Source: an uncultured bacterium | Lineage (GTDB): Bacteria; Muiribacteriota; Ozemobacteria; Ozemobacterales; Ozemobacteraceae | DNA length: 64,000 nucleotides | NCBI GenBank assembly: GCA_937949615.1 | Contig: CALEDQ010000032.1 | Span: 1 to 64,000, forward strand | Reading direction: 5' to 3' | In this document: positions 18,764-27,524 of the stretch, piece after piece | Layout of the letters: each line of letters starts with the position of its first letter | Numbering within the stretch: the stretch's first letter is position 1 | Position numbers and translations under genes: made by a program | The notes under the pieces: model-generated | What the model saw: the letters and a program-made list of their open reading frames with translations, nothing else | What the model was told of the DNA's origin: nothing | Databases searched by the model: none

Positions 18764-21681
18764 GAAAAGCGATAATTATAGTTTTTGCCGCGCTTCTGCT
18801 TTCTCTGCCCGCCATGATGACGGCCGTTTCAATGAACTCATCGGCGGCACTGCTTTTAGAGGAACACAAAAAGCAGATAGAAACCAGACTTGGCTATGAA
18901 TTGCATTCACAAAGCCAGATTTCGCTGATTTCTCAGGAACTTTTCAAGCTTTTCTCCTTTTTTCTGGTTCAGACCGAACAACTGTATGAAAAAATTTCCT
19001 GGAAAGTATTTTCTGCCTCTGCTGAAAAAGAGTTTGAAAAGTTCATCTCTTCAACAGCGCTTGCCTACATGGTTCCGATGGTGACTTCAATTCACTTCCA
19101 GATTGATCAGGAAATACACCAGCTTAATTTTAACGGGGCTGAACGGGTAGAAAGCAACGCCCTTTCAATATTGTCCTCACAGATGATGAAGTTTATCTAT
19201 ATGGACCTTTACAATAACCCTCCGGAAGGTCGATTTGAACTGCTGCAGAAGTATCTGACGGATGCCGGGTTGTTTTTCAACCTGAACTTTCTGAAATTAG
19301 CCATCGACAGCGCCAAATCCAATCAAGTGATTATCAGATCGCCGGATTCAACCAAAATGCTGCTGACTCTCAAGTCAAAAAATGATTATCTGCTGAATGT
19401 TCTTGTCGATCTTACCAGAGCCGGAATAAGAACAACCGCCAGAAAAGCGGCCCGCACATGGAAAAACAAAGATTCAGGAATCTTTTTTTTCGGTGGTGGA
19501 GCATCGATCAGGCCTGTTTTCTCTGAATGGTTCGAAAACTTTCCCGGCCTCGGGCAAAAAATCCTTAGAAGAATCAGCCAGGAAAAGCATGGCACAAACT
19601 GCCTCGAATTTGAATCATTTATTGTTATGTTCACGCCTGTTGACCCAAAAGTTCCGTGGCAGGCAGGAATTGTTACAACCGTTCCGAAAAAACCCGATCA
19701 GTCAGGCCTGAAAATACTTCTCTGTATCCTTGCAATTGCCGGCTGCGCCATCTGGAAGCTTGTCGTCGATCAGATTATTTTTGGCCGCGCCATAAATCTC
19801 TCGTTGAGAGGTTTTATCATTCTTGTCTTTACTGCAACCAGCATGATGCCGTTCACTTCAGGGCTTTATCTGACCAATGAATACGTAATTTCAAACTTCA
19901 AGGTCCAGAAGAATAAAGCAGCCGAAGATCTTTCCTTAGAGCTTGAAGATCTTGATCTGACAACTTATTCAAACTTCCGTGAATCGATAAATCAAGTCAG
20001 AGGGCTGAATTCTATCGAATCAATCGCATCTTTTACAGGGCTTTCTCCAGAGTTACCCCACCCCAGCCTTCTCGAAGCAATGCTGATGAAAATCATGAGC
20101 AAAACTAATCCCGGGCGTTTCTCTGAGGTCTGGATTTCAGCAACAGAAACAAAGCTGATCGAAGTTGAACTGCAGGGCGACCTGAAAACGTTCCGCATCA
20201 AACCGACAGAAGACGCCTTTACCAACGAAGTTTTTGCCCCGAGATTCAGACGAATTCTTAACGAAAAAATTTCTGGTTACGTCGCCAGCACAAACAATCA
20301 AAAAAATGAAATTGAATTTGACGATGTCAAGGCAGAAATACTCGACAGCATTATGCTCAACCTTTTTGGGGAACAAACCTATTTTAACCTTCAGGAAGAC
20401 CTTGGCACACTGCTTAAACTCGAATCGTTCTTTGACAGCAATGCCCTGGTAAGTCTGCCAATAAGCAAAAACAACCAGATCGAGTATATTTTCACCTATA
20501 TCTTTTCTTCACTTTCGCTGCGAAAGCATTTCCCGATGGAACGCCTCAACACTGATCCAGAAAAACCTGTTTTAACCACTTTGTTTGGCAACAACGAATA
20601 TCTAAACGCTTACCCGGGAAACCTGCAGGCACTGTCTGCGAGTTTCCCGACTCTGTTGGGCCTTGCCCGCCAGTCACTGCTGACCGGCTCAAGATTTGTC
20701 ATGCAGGATGTAAATGCAAGCGGTTCGCCGGTATTTGAAACGCGGCCGGCAAGGTATTCAGACTTTATTCTATGCGGTCAGAGATATACCAGAAGTCTTG
20801 TCAGCATCAGACAGGAACTTACAACGAATGCCATAAGGTATTTTGTGGCAATGCTGGCAACGGCTCTTGCTCTGGCACTTTTTTCTTCTCTTTATTTTTT
20901 GATTCCGATCAGGCAGCTGACTGAGGCAACACAAAAAATCATCGCCGAAGATTATTCGGTGCGCATTAACGAACGGCACCCAGACGAGTTTGAGGCTGCA
21001 GCCAGGGCTTTTAACAAAATGGCAGGCGGCCTCGCCGAGGGCGAATTGCTGAAGAATTTTGTCTCTGAGAGTGTCCGTGAAATGACCAATTCTGGCGCCG
21101 ATGATGAGCAGGCAAAGATCATCGATGCAACCGTTCTTTTTTCAAGCATAAAGGACTTTAAAAGTCTGCAGAAGCAGCTCACGCCGGCCGAGCTTTTTTC
21201 GATAATGCAGGCGCATCTTTCCGCTGCTGTTGAAAAGGCGGCAAAACTTGGTGGGGAAATTGACAAGATGATCGAAGACAAAGTGATGGTAGTCTTTCCG
21301 CACAGCAAAGAAAAAAGTGCCGAAGAAACCGCAACAGCAGCTTTAACCTGTGCCCGCCACATTCAACAGCAATTATGGTTATCATATAAGCTCCAGGTTG
21401 CCATCGGAATCAATTCTGGCGAGGTTGTGTCAGGAATTATGGGCGCAGAAAATGTCAGGCTTGCACGAACCGTAGTCGGCGATACGGTGAATCTGGCAGC
21501 CCGTCTGGCATCGGCTGCGGCTGACCTGGAACATGGTGGACTCGTTGTTTCCGGCGCTTCAGCCAAACTTGCCGATGGATATGGCGCGTTTACAAAACTC
21601 CCAATCAGCAAGGTCAAGGGCAAGACACACACAGTGGAAGCCCTGCTGGCTGATTTTTCCCAGAATCATGGCAGTCTGTAG
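18760..21681 (+). CDS. Membrane class III cyclase, C2-type half-site (base-binding and transition-state residues only)
   Basis: A 973-residue protein with the same layout as its upstream neighbour: TM1 at ~3-25, TM2-TM3 near 315-370, TM4 near 688-712, HAMP, then a cyclase domain (~785-960). It is the mirror image of its partner. The first metal Asp is replaced (Ser796 in FSSIKDF), although the second position keeps an Asp (D840 in MIEDKVMVVF). Lys836, Thr904, Asn911 and Arg915 (RTVVGDTVNLAARL) are all present; spacing Thr-Asn 7 and Asn-Arg 4 matches mammalian D1018/N1025/R1029. Lys plus Thr predicts ATP rather than GTP as substrate. With the upstream protein it can build one complete active site. 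It overlaps that gene by 4 bp, which favours equal synthesis. Confidence 0.85.
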   Translation: MRKAIIIVFAALLLSLPAMMTAVSMNSSAALLLEEHKKQIETRLGYELHSQSQISLISQELFKLFSFFLVQTEQLYEKISWKVFSASAEKEFEKFISSTALAYMVPMVTSIHFQIDQEIHQLNFNGAERVESNALSILSSQMMKFIYMDLYNNPPEGRFELLQKYLTDAGLFFNLNFLKLAIDSAKSNQVIIRSPDSTKMLLTLKSKNDYLLNVLVDLTRAGIRTTARKAARTWKNKDSGIFFFGGGASIRPVFSEWFENFPGLGQKILRRISQEKHGTNCLEFESFIVMFTPVDPKVPWQAGIVTTVPKKPDQSGLKILLCILAIAGCAIWKLVVDQIIFGRAINLSLRGFIILVFTATSMMPFTSGLYLTNEYVISNFKVQKNKAAEDLSLELEDLDLTTYSNFRESINQVRGLNSIESIASFTGLSPELPHPSLLEAMLMKIMSKTNPGRFSEVWISATETKLIEVELQGDLKTFRIKPTEDAFTNEVFAPRFRRILNEKISGYVASTNNQKNEIEFDDVKAEILDSIMLNLFGEQTYFNLQEDLGTLLKLESFFDSNALVSLPISKNNQIEYIFTYIFSSLSLRKHFPMERLNTDPEKPVLTTLFGNNEYLNAYPGNLQALSASFPTLLGLARQSLLTGSRFVMQDVNASGSPVFETRPARYSDFILCGQRYTRSLVSIRQELTTNAIRYFVAMLATALALALFSSLYFLIPIRQLTEATQKIIAEDYSVRINERHPDEFEAAARAFNKMAGGLAEGELLKNFVSESVREMTNSGADDEQAKIIDATVLFSSIKDFKSLQKQLTPAELFSIMQAHLSAAVEKAAKLGGEIDKMIEDKVMVVFPHSKEKSAEETATAALTCARHIQQQLWLSYKLQVAIGINSGEVVSGIMGAENVRLARTVVGDTVNLAARLASAAADLEHGGLVVSGASAKLADGYGAFTKLPISKVKGKTHTVEALLADFSQNHGSL

Positions 21682-21745
21682 CCTTCTCTTTCACAATATC
21701 GGCAAGAATATAAAGCCGACCGCTTCTGTCATGCGTGGCCGGTGC

Positions 21746-21781
21746 TGGAAAAAACAGTTCTGGTGCAGTAGAATCACTGCA
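21746..21781 (+). promoter_or_regulatory. Candidate promoter with inverted repeat for the second cyclase pair
   Basis: TGGAAA (21746-21751) and TAGAAT (21769-21774) are separated by 17 bp. The -10 box lies in a 6-bp inverted repeat, TGCAGT (21764-21769) and ACTGCA (21776-21781). The leader to ATG 21808 is about 27 nt and contains GGGAG at 21793-21797. The second pair could therefore be transcribed independently. Confidence 0.45.
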
Positions 21782-21807
21782 GACTAATCTCCGGGAGACA
21801 ACAGCAC

Positions 21808-24687
21808 ATGATTTCCTATGGCAAGGTTCGATCAGCCTTCGCCTGGGCTTTTCCCCTTTTTCTCGGCAGTCTTTATATCGTTGGCGCTCACCTGATCAGT
21901 TTTGACCGCTTTCAGCATTTTCTGGCTGCAAAAAACGAAAAGCGCAAAGAGCAGGCAGAAATCATTTCGACGCGTGTTAAAGCCGAATACTCCGCGTCTC
22001 TGCAAATTGAAAAGTCTTTTAGAGAAATACTGAAAAACCTGTCTGCAATAACTGAGAACAATGGTTCTGCCATTGAGAAACGTCTGCCCGAAATGCTGAA
22101 AGAAAAATTTCATCCGGAAATTCTCAAAAATTGCCGTCTCTGGGCCTTCAATAAAGAAGGCAGTGAGTTCAGACTGATAACGGCACCCGGGCTTGAAAAT
22201 TCAAAGAAAAAAGCTATGGAACTGGCCTTTGCGGCACTTCTGAACCTACAGGAGAAGCATGCTGACGACTCCGTCAGAAGGCGCAGTGAAAAGTTCATTA
22301 CCGGACTCTTTGGTGCGAACTCAGCGCCAGAATATCTTTCTGCCCAGCGGCAGGGCATTCTTACGCCAGCTCATTTCGAGGGCAGCCCATGCTATATCTA
22401 CTGGCAGAAAATCAACGGCAGATTGAACAATACAGGTGGAATCATTGCGCTTTTTCCCGGTGCTTTTGTTGAAGATACGCGCTCAAGTCTTTTCAGACTC
22501 GCCAGAGAACTTGCCCATGAATATAAAAATGATCTTTTTATAAGCTTTCCCGAATCACCGCTTGTTTCAAACGCATTCCAGCCTCTTTCCGGGATTAACC
22601 GGCAAAGCGCCGACAGCAGCAAAGCTTCGATCAGCTCGCTGGAAAAGCTTTTCGTCAACAATGATTTTCCGCGGCGACAATTTATTAAAAGAGATGGCTG
22701 GACACACTACATTGATCTCATAAGCCAGGATACCCACTTTTTTTCAGCAATTTCATTCAGAGAGAACGAACCGCAGGGATTTGGAAAAGGTCTGCTGCCT
22801 GCTCTTACAGTTTTTCTGCTTGTCTGGTCGGCCACATTTTTTCTGAGGCTGCGGTATCAGGGCTTTTCATTGTCTCTGGCGTTCAGAACCCTGTTTTTCA
22901 TGACAGGCATGCTGCCGGTTTTTCTGTTTTTTTATCTCGGTTACAGCCTGATTGAACAGTCGAAAGAGGCAGAAATCAAACAGAAAATCAAAAGTGCCTT
23001 TTCAGGAATCGAGCTTCTCGATGAAAAGTCAGAAGAAAGCATCGGTCTGGCAGGTGTTCTGATTAAAGAAAAACTTTCAGACCCCTTTTTTCACAAAGCT
23101 TTTACCAGTGAAGATCAGGCAGTTCAACGCTCAGGCTTTGAGAAATTGCAGCAGGATCTGCGCAAGCGCTCGTTTTTTCTCAACTATGTTCTGCTTATTC
23201 CCCCGGGCAAACAGGCGAACTTTCATGTTTCTTCACCTTCGGATCTGCCTTATGCCAAATATCACCTCGATTATTATATTATTTCGGCGGGCGATCTTAA
23301 CAAGGCTTTAACTGCCGGAGACAGCAGGTTTCCGCAGATCAGTCTCAATAAAACTCAGAAGACGCTTGTCAATTCGCTTGGTGGCGAAGACAACCCATCA
23401 ATCAAGGATGTTTTTCTTTCATCTCTTGAACGAATCAACAGTTTTCAATCCGGAACCGTTGCCAGACATGTTTTTTTTACGACAGTTCTCGGAAATCGCG
23501 ATAAAATAGGCTGTTATCTCGTTCTCGCGATCAGCATCGATGAAACGGTCAGAGAGGTAATCCGAACAGAGCTTCAGACTCTCAATTCAGACCAGGAAAC
23601 CAGCTTTTTCTGTTATGGACGCAACCTTTCTGCAGGCTTCAACAGCGTTGCTCCAGAATCCAGAATAACATCCGGCGAAACCGGCAGAAATTTTCTCAGA
23701 TTTCTTCAAGCCTCCATGCACCATCAATTCCGTATAAAGCAGGAATTCAATCAATCTGTATTCATTTACGAACCGATGAACAAGGTTAAGCGTTACCTTG
23801 GCGGTGCCATCATCGACCTTTCCAAAACAGCCAGAACATCGGATTTCAAATTAACATTTCTGCTTCTGGTTGTGGCAATACTCGCTGCGTCGATCTATCT
23901 GCTCGCAGCGGCAGTGTCTAAACTGCTGATCCAGCCGACCGGCGAATTAAATCTGGTTTTTAACCGCATCGCCTCCGGCGATCTTTCCTGCAATTTCAGT
24001 TATCCCTACGCGAATGAGCTCGGCGAACTTTCCAAAGGCACAACCCAGATGATCCGTGGCCTCAAAGAAAGAAAACTGCTCGGTAAATTCGTCTCGACAA
24101 CCTTTGATTCAGATCTCAAAGAACGCAATCAGAATGAGCTGGCCCAGACCATTTCCGGAACCGTGCTGTTTTCGGATATCAGAAGCTTCACCACCATTTC
24201 AGAGAGTTACCCGCCCGAGGTAATAGCCGAACTTCTAAACACGCACCTGCGTGAAATGGTAGAAATAATCCACCACAATTCGGGAAGAATCGAGCAGTTC
24301 ATTGGTGACGCAATCGTGGCATTTTTTCCGGGCGAAAAAGCCGTGTCTATTGCACAAGCCCTGAATGCCGCAGATTCAATGATGGTTCAGCACCAGAGAA
24401 TTCAAAGTAAAAGGGAAAAGGCCGCGCAGCCGACCTACGCAATCGGCATCGGCCTCGATTTTGGGCAGGTCATGGCCGGGGTTCTGAGATCGGGAAAAAG
24501 GTCGGAATTCTCGGTTATCGGCCCCGCAAGAAGTCGGGCAGAAGCCTGCGAATCGGCCAGCAAACATGGCGTGAGCACCAGAATCATGATGACAGGCCTG
24601 GTAGCAGAATGTGCATGTAATGGCTATACAGAACTGATAAAGCACTCACAGGATCTGTTTGAAATGAAGGAGCTGAAAAACTCATGA
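21808..24687 (+). CDS. Membrane class III cyclase, C1-type half-site (second pair)
   Basis: A 959-residue paralogue of the protein at 15839. Shared blocks such as FITGLFGANSAP and TPAHFEGSPCYIYW in the extracytoplasmic part correspond to FIRGVFGPYSAP and TPISFEGKKFYLYW there. It has TM1 at ~8-25, a TM pair near 328-390, TM4 near 683-710, HAMP, and a cyclase domain. Metal aspartates D790 (FSDIRSFT) and D834 (FIGDAIVAFF) are kept, again 44 apart. Gln830, Ser902, Ser909 and Ala913 occupy the Lys, Asp/Thr, Asn and Arg positions. It should therefore work only with a C2-type partner, which is encoded directly downstream with a 4-bp overlap. GGGAG upstream of ATG 21808 supports the start. Confidence 0.85.
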   Translation: MISYGKVRSAFAWAFPLFLGSLYIVGAHLISFDRFQHFLAAKNEKRKEQAEIISTRVKAEYSASLQIEKSFREILKNLSAITENNGSAIEKRLPEMLKEKFHPEILKNCRLWAFNKEGSEFRLITAPGLENSKKKAMELAFAALLNLQEKHADDSVRRRSEKFITGLFGANSAPEYLSAQRQGILTPAHFEGSPCYIYWQKINGRLNNTGGIIALFPGAFVEDTRSSLFRLARELAHEYKNDLFISFPESPLVSNAFQPLSGINRQSADSSKASISSLEKLFVNNDFPRRQFIKRDGWTHYIDLISQDTHFFSAISFRENEPQGFGKGLLPALTVFLLVWSATFFLRLRYQGFSLSLAFRTLFFMTGMLPVFLFFYLGYSLIEQSKEAEIKQKIKSAFSGIELLDEKSEESIGLAGVLIKEKLSDPFFHKAFTSEDQAVQRSGFEKLQQDLRKRSFFLNYVLLIPPGKQANFHVSSPSDLPYAKYHLDYYIISAGDLNKALTAGDSRFPQISLNKTQKTLVNSLGGEDNPSIKDVFLSSLERINSFQSGTVARHVFFTTVLGNRDKIGCYLVLAISIDETVREVIRTELQTLNSDQETSFFCYGRNLSAGFNSVAPESRITSGETGRNFLRFLQASMHHQFRIKQEFNQSVFIYEPMNKVKRYLGGAIIDLSKTARTSDFKLTFLLLVVAILAASIYLLAAAVSKLLIQPTGELNLVFNRIASGDLSCNFSYPYANELGELSKGTTQMIRGLKERKLLGKFVSTTFDSDLKERNQNELAQTISGTVLFSDIRSFTTISESYPPEVIAELLNTHLREMVEIIHHNSGRIEQFIGDAIVAFFPGEKAVSIAQALNAADSMMVQHQRIQSKREKAAQPTYAIGIGLDFGQVMAGVLRSGKRSEFSVIGPARSRAEACESASKHGVSTRIMMTGLVAECACNGYTELIKHSQDLFEMKELKNS

Positions 24688-27524
24688 GAAGACGGATTCT
24701 TCTGTTTCTGATTTCTCTGATCCTGGTTTTTCCGCCATTGAGCGTCTATTTTGCGATGCGTTCAACGGTCGAATTAGAAAACCGCGAGTTTCAGGCGGCC
24801 AGGGAAAACAGAATCAAAGCCGACCTTCTTCAGATAAATCGTCTGTCTGACGAATCGAACTATCTGATCAGGGAGCAGACGCGGCTGTGCAAAGAATTTC
24901 GCATGATGGGTGAGGAAAACTTCAAGCAAAAAGCAACAAAACCTGAATTTAGAAAACAGATTCGGAATCAACTGCTGAAAGTTACCCAGAAAGCCGGTGC
25001 ACCATGTGAAATTTACCTGGGCATTACCGATGCGCAAAATCATCATGAATTATTCCACGCCGGTTCTGAAATCGGCCTCAAAGCAATAACGGGATTAAAT
25101 GGCAGGACAGGCAGCGAACTGCAGCCATGGCATTCATTTTACAAAAACATGCTCAATGAAATAATTCTCAACAACAACACGAAAATCGTCATAAGAGAGC
25201 CCGGAGTCTGCATGGCTCTCTCAGGAGAAAAGCTTTTCGAGGATTCATATATTCTGGCACTGGCAGATCTTTCCGGCTTTTCTCTCGAAAAAGCGATCGA
25301 ATGGAAAATCGACCGGTTTCCTCCCAGAGATTACGGCCTTGGCGCTTATTTCCCCGATACCGGCGAAGTCTGTTTTACCGATTATTTTTTCGGGCGACCG
25401 TTTTTGAAAAAGCTCGTATTAAATGACTTAAAAAAGGGCCTTAAAACAAACAGCCGGTTAGCAGGTCATACTTTTTCCAGAACCGAATTCGACAGATTTA
25501 AAAAGTGCTTCCTGTTTTCAGTTGCCCCAGACAGCGTCTCCAGATCCGGCCTCCCCAGACAGGGGCTGTTCTGGCTGATTATTCTGGCCCTTTTTTCGTG
25601 CATACTGTTCAAACTCATCTTTGAAAAGCTCGTTCTGGGTCGAGGCCCTGATGTCTCGTTCAAACTCATGATACCGGGGCTTTTCCTTTTCCTTATCGTC
25701 CAGCCGATTTTTGCCTCAGCCTATCTTGCGGGTGAATTTTTCAGGGTCAGCTATGCCAATGAAAGAAATCGCATGGTTGAAAAACTGGATCAGGACCTGC
25801 AGAATTTTGACCGGAAAACTTTCGACACAGGTGTCGACACATTGAACCTGGCACGAGGGCTGAACTCAATCGAGAAAATTGAGGCTTACACAAACACTGA
25901 ATATGGAGGAAATGACGCAAGCTTTGTGATGTCACTCCTTGACCGTGTTAAGAAAAAGCAGGGAGTCGATCGCTTCTCTTCGGTATGGGTAGCGAAAGGT
26001 GACGACACCATGACCGGAGTAAAGATTTCGGCCGACAAAAAATTGTTTGAGGTTTCAAGAGTAGATAATATGGTCGCCGAGATGTTCAAGAAACGATTTC
26101 TGGAAATAATGGCTCTGCGGCCTGATTACACAGGAACCTCTCCCGAAGCCTCAGAGACTGAGCTCAAAAGCGAATTGAAGCAGGAGATGTCGCGCGACTT
26201 TTTTCTTAAGATATTCGGAGCTGATGCATTCTATAATTTCAGACGCAACAGCGGCATCAGAATTGAAATAAGCGCCAACTACCGCCAGGAACAACTGATT
26301 GCCAACCCGATCGACTTTCACAGGCGACCTTTTGCCTATGCTGTATGGTATGTCGAAAGGGAAAATGTTACTCACAGTCTGCCGCTGAAGGAGCTGTCAT
26401 TGAATTCGAAAGCACCGAGAATTGCCCTGCATGGCGACGAACACTCAGTTTTAAGCGTTAAGTATCAATTCGAGAAAATTGCAGAAAAGCATCCAGAGCT
26501 TCTTCATACGGGGATTGCGGCCCATCTGACCCGCACACGCACAGGCAGTATCACTGAGACTCCGGCAACAACGGCAATTCATTCGGCACTCCCGGGTATT
26601 TTCGGAAACTTTATCATTGCGGGCACTGAGATGATGAGCAGTTTCGAAGCATTCAGAAAATCAATGGAGAACCGGGTCAAGCTTTTTATTGCCATTCTGA
26701 TATTTTTTGGCGGTCTTCTCGCTTTTGCCGGGGCGATATATTTTGTCTGGCCTCTGAGGGAACTGACAAGTGCTACCAGAGAAATATCAACGGGAAATTT
26801 CACCATACGTATTCATGAAGATCATCCCGATGAATTTGCCGCACTTGGCAAAGCGTTCAATGACATGGCGAACGGTCTTGAAGAAGGTGAACTGCTGAAA
26901 AGCTTCGTTACCGATTCGGTGCGCCGCGAGGTTGAAGACGCCGACGACAGTTCGCTGGCAGAAAAAGCCGAGACAACAGCAGCAACGGTTCTTTTTGCGG
27001 CGGTTTGCGGATTCAATGATTTTCAGACGAAACATACCGCCGCCGAAACCTTCAGCCTTCTGCAGAAACTTCTTCAGGCTGCAGACGATGCAACTGGCCG
27101 CCTGGGCGGCGAAATAGACAAGATGATCGAAGACAAGGTCATGATCGTTTTTGAGCATCGCGGTGAGTCTGCCGCCTCGTGCCCGTTACAGGCTATCCGG
27201 GCAGCCGTCATGATCGCTGACCAGGTGACCGCGACGACCGGAATGCAGGTAGCAATCGGAATAAATACCGGCATGACCGTTGCCGGCATAATGGGGGCAG
27301 AAAAAGCAAGACTGTCGCGCACCGTTGTCGGCGACCCGGTCAATCTTGCTGCCAGACTGGCGTATGAAGCGATAAAACTCAATGGAGGCATAGTGATTTC
27401 GGGTCAGATGACAGATTTTCTGCCAGAAGGCTATAACGCCAGAAAACTTCCCATAAATTCGGTAAAAGGCAAAACTCAGACAATTGAAGCTTTTGAGGTT
27501 ATCAGACAGGAGCAATCAGCATGA
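24684..27524 (+). CDS. Membrane class III cyclase, C2-type half-site (second pair)
   Basis: A 946-residue paralogue of the protein at 18760, with the same transmembrane plan and a shared ARGLNSIEKIEAYT-like block (RGLNSIESIASFT in the first pair). In its cyclase domain Ala773 (FAAVCGF) replaces the first metal Asp; D817 remains at the second position. Lys813, Thr880, Asn887 and Arg891 (RTVVGDPVNLAARL) form the base-binding and transition-state half. HAMP lies just before the domain, after a TM segment near 672-695. It overlaps the upstream C1-type gene by 4 bp (ATGA) and the downstream transpeptidase-like gene by 4 bp. Adenylate cyclase activity as a heterodimer is predicted from the residues, not shown. 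Confidence 0.85.
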   Translation: MRRRILLFLISLILVFPPLSVYFAMRSTVELENREFQAARENRIKADLLQINRLSDESNYLIREQTRLCKEFRMMGEENFKQKATKPEFRKQIRNQLLKVTQKAGAPCEIYLGITDAQNHHELFHAGSEIGLKAITGLNGRTGSELQPWHSFYKNMLNEIILNNNTKIVIREPGVCMALSGEKLFEDSYILALADLSGFSLEKAIEWKIDRFPPRDYGLGAYFPDTGEVCFTDYFFGRPFLKKLVLNDLKKGLKTNSRLAGHTFSRTEFDRFKKCFLFSVAPDSVSRSGLPRQGLFWLIILALFSCILFKLIFEKLVLGRGPDVSFKLMIPGLFLFLIVQPIFASAYLAGEFFRVSYANERNRMVEKLDQDLQNFDRKTFDTGVDTLNLARGLNSIEKIEAYTNTEYGGNDASFVMSLLDRVKKKQGVDRFSSVWVAKGDDTMTGVKISADKKLFEVSRVDNMVAEMFKKRFLEIMALRPDYTGTSPEASETELKSELKQEMSRDFFLKIFGADAFYNFRRNSGIRIEISANYRQEQLIANPIDFHRRPFAYAVWYVERENVTHSLPLKELSLNSKAPRIALHGDEHSVLSVKYQFEKIAEKHPELLHTGIAAHLTRTRTGSITETPATTAIHSALPGIFGNFIIAGTEMMSSFEAFRKSMENRVKLFIAILIFFGGLLAFAGAIYFVWPLRELTSATREISTGNFTIRIHEDHPDEFAALGKAFNDMANGLEEGELLKSFVTDSVRREVEDADDSSLAEKAETTAATVLFAAVCGFNDFQTKHTAAETFSLLQKLLQAADDATGRLGGEIDKMIEDKVMIVFEHRGESAASCPLQAIRAAVMIADQVTATTGMQVAIGINTGMTVAGIMGAEKARLSRTVVGDPVNLAARLAYEAIKLNGGIVISGQMTDFLPEGYNARKLPINSVKGKTQTIEAFEVIRQEQSA

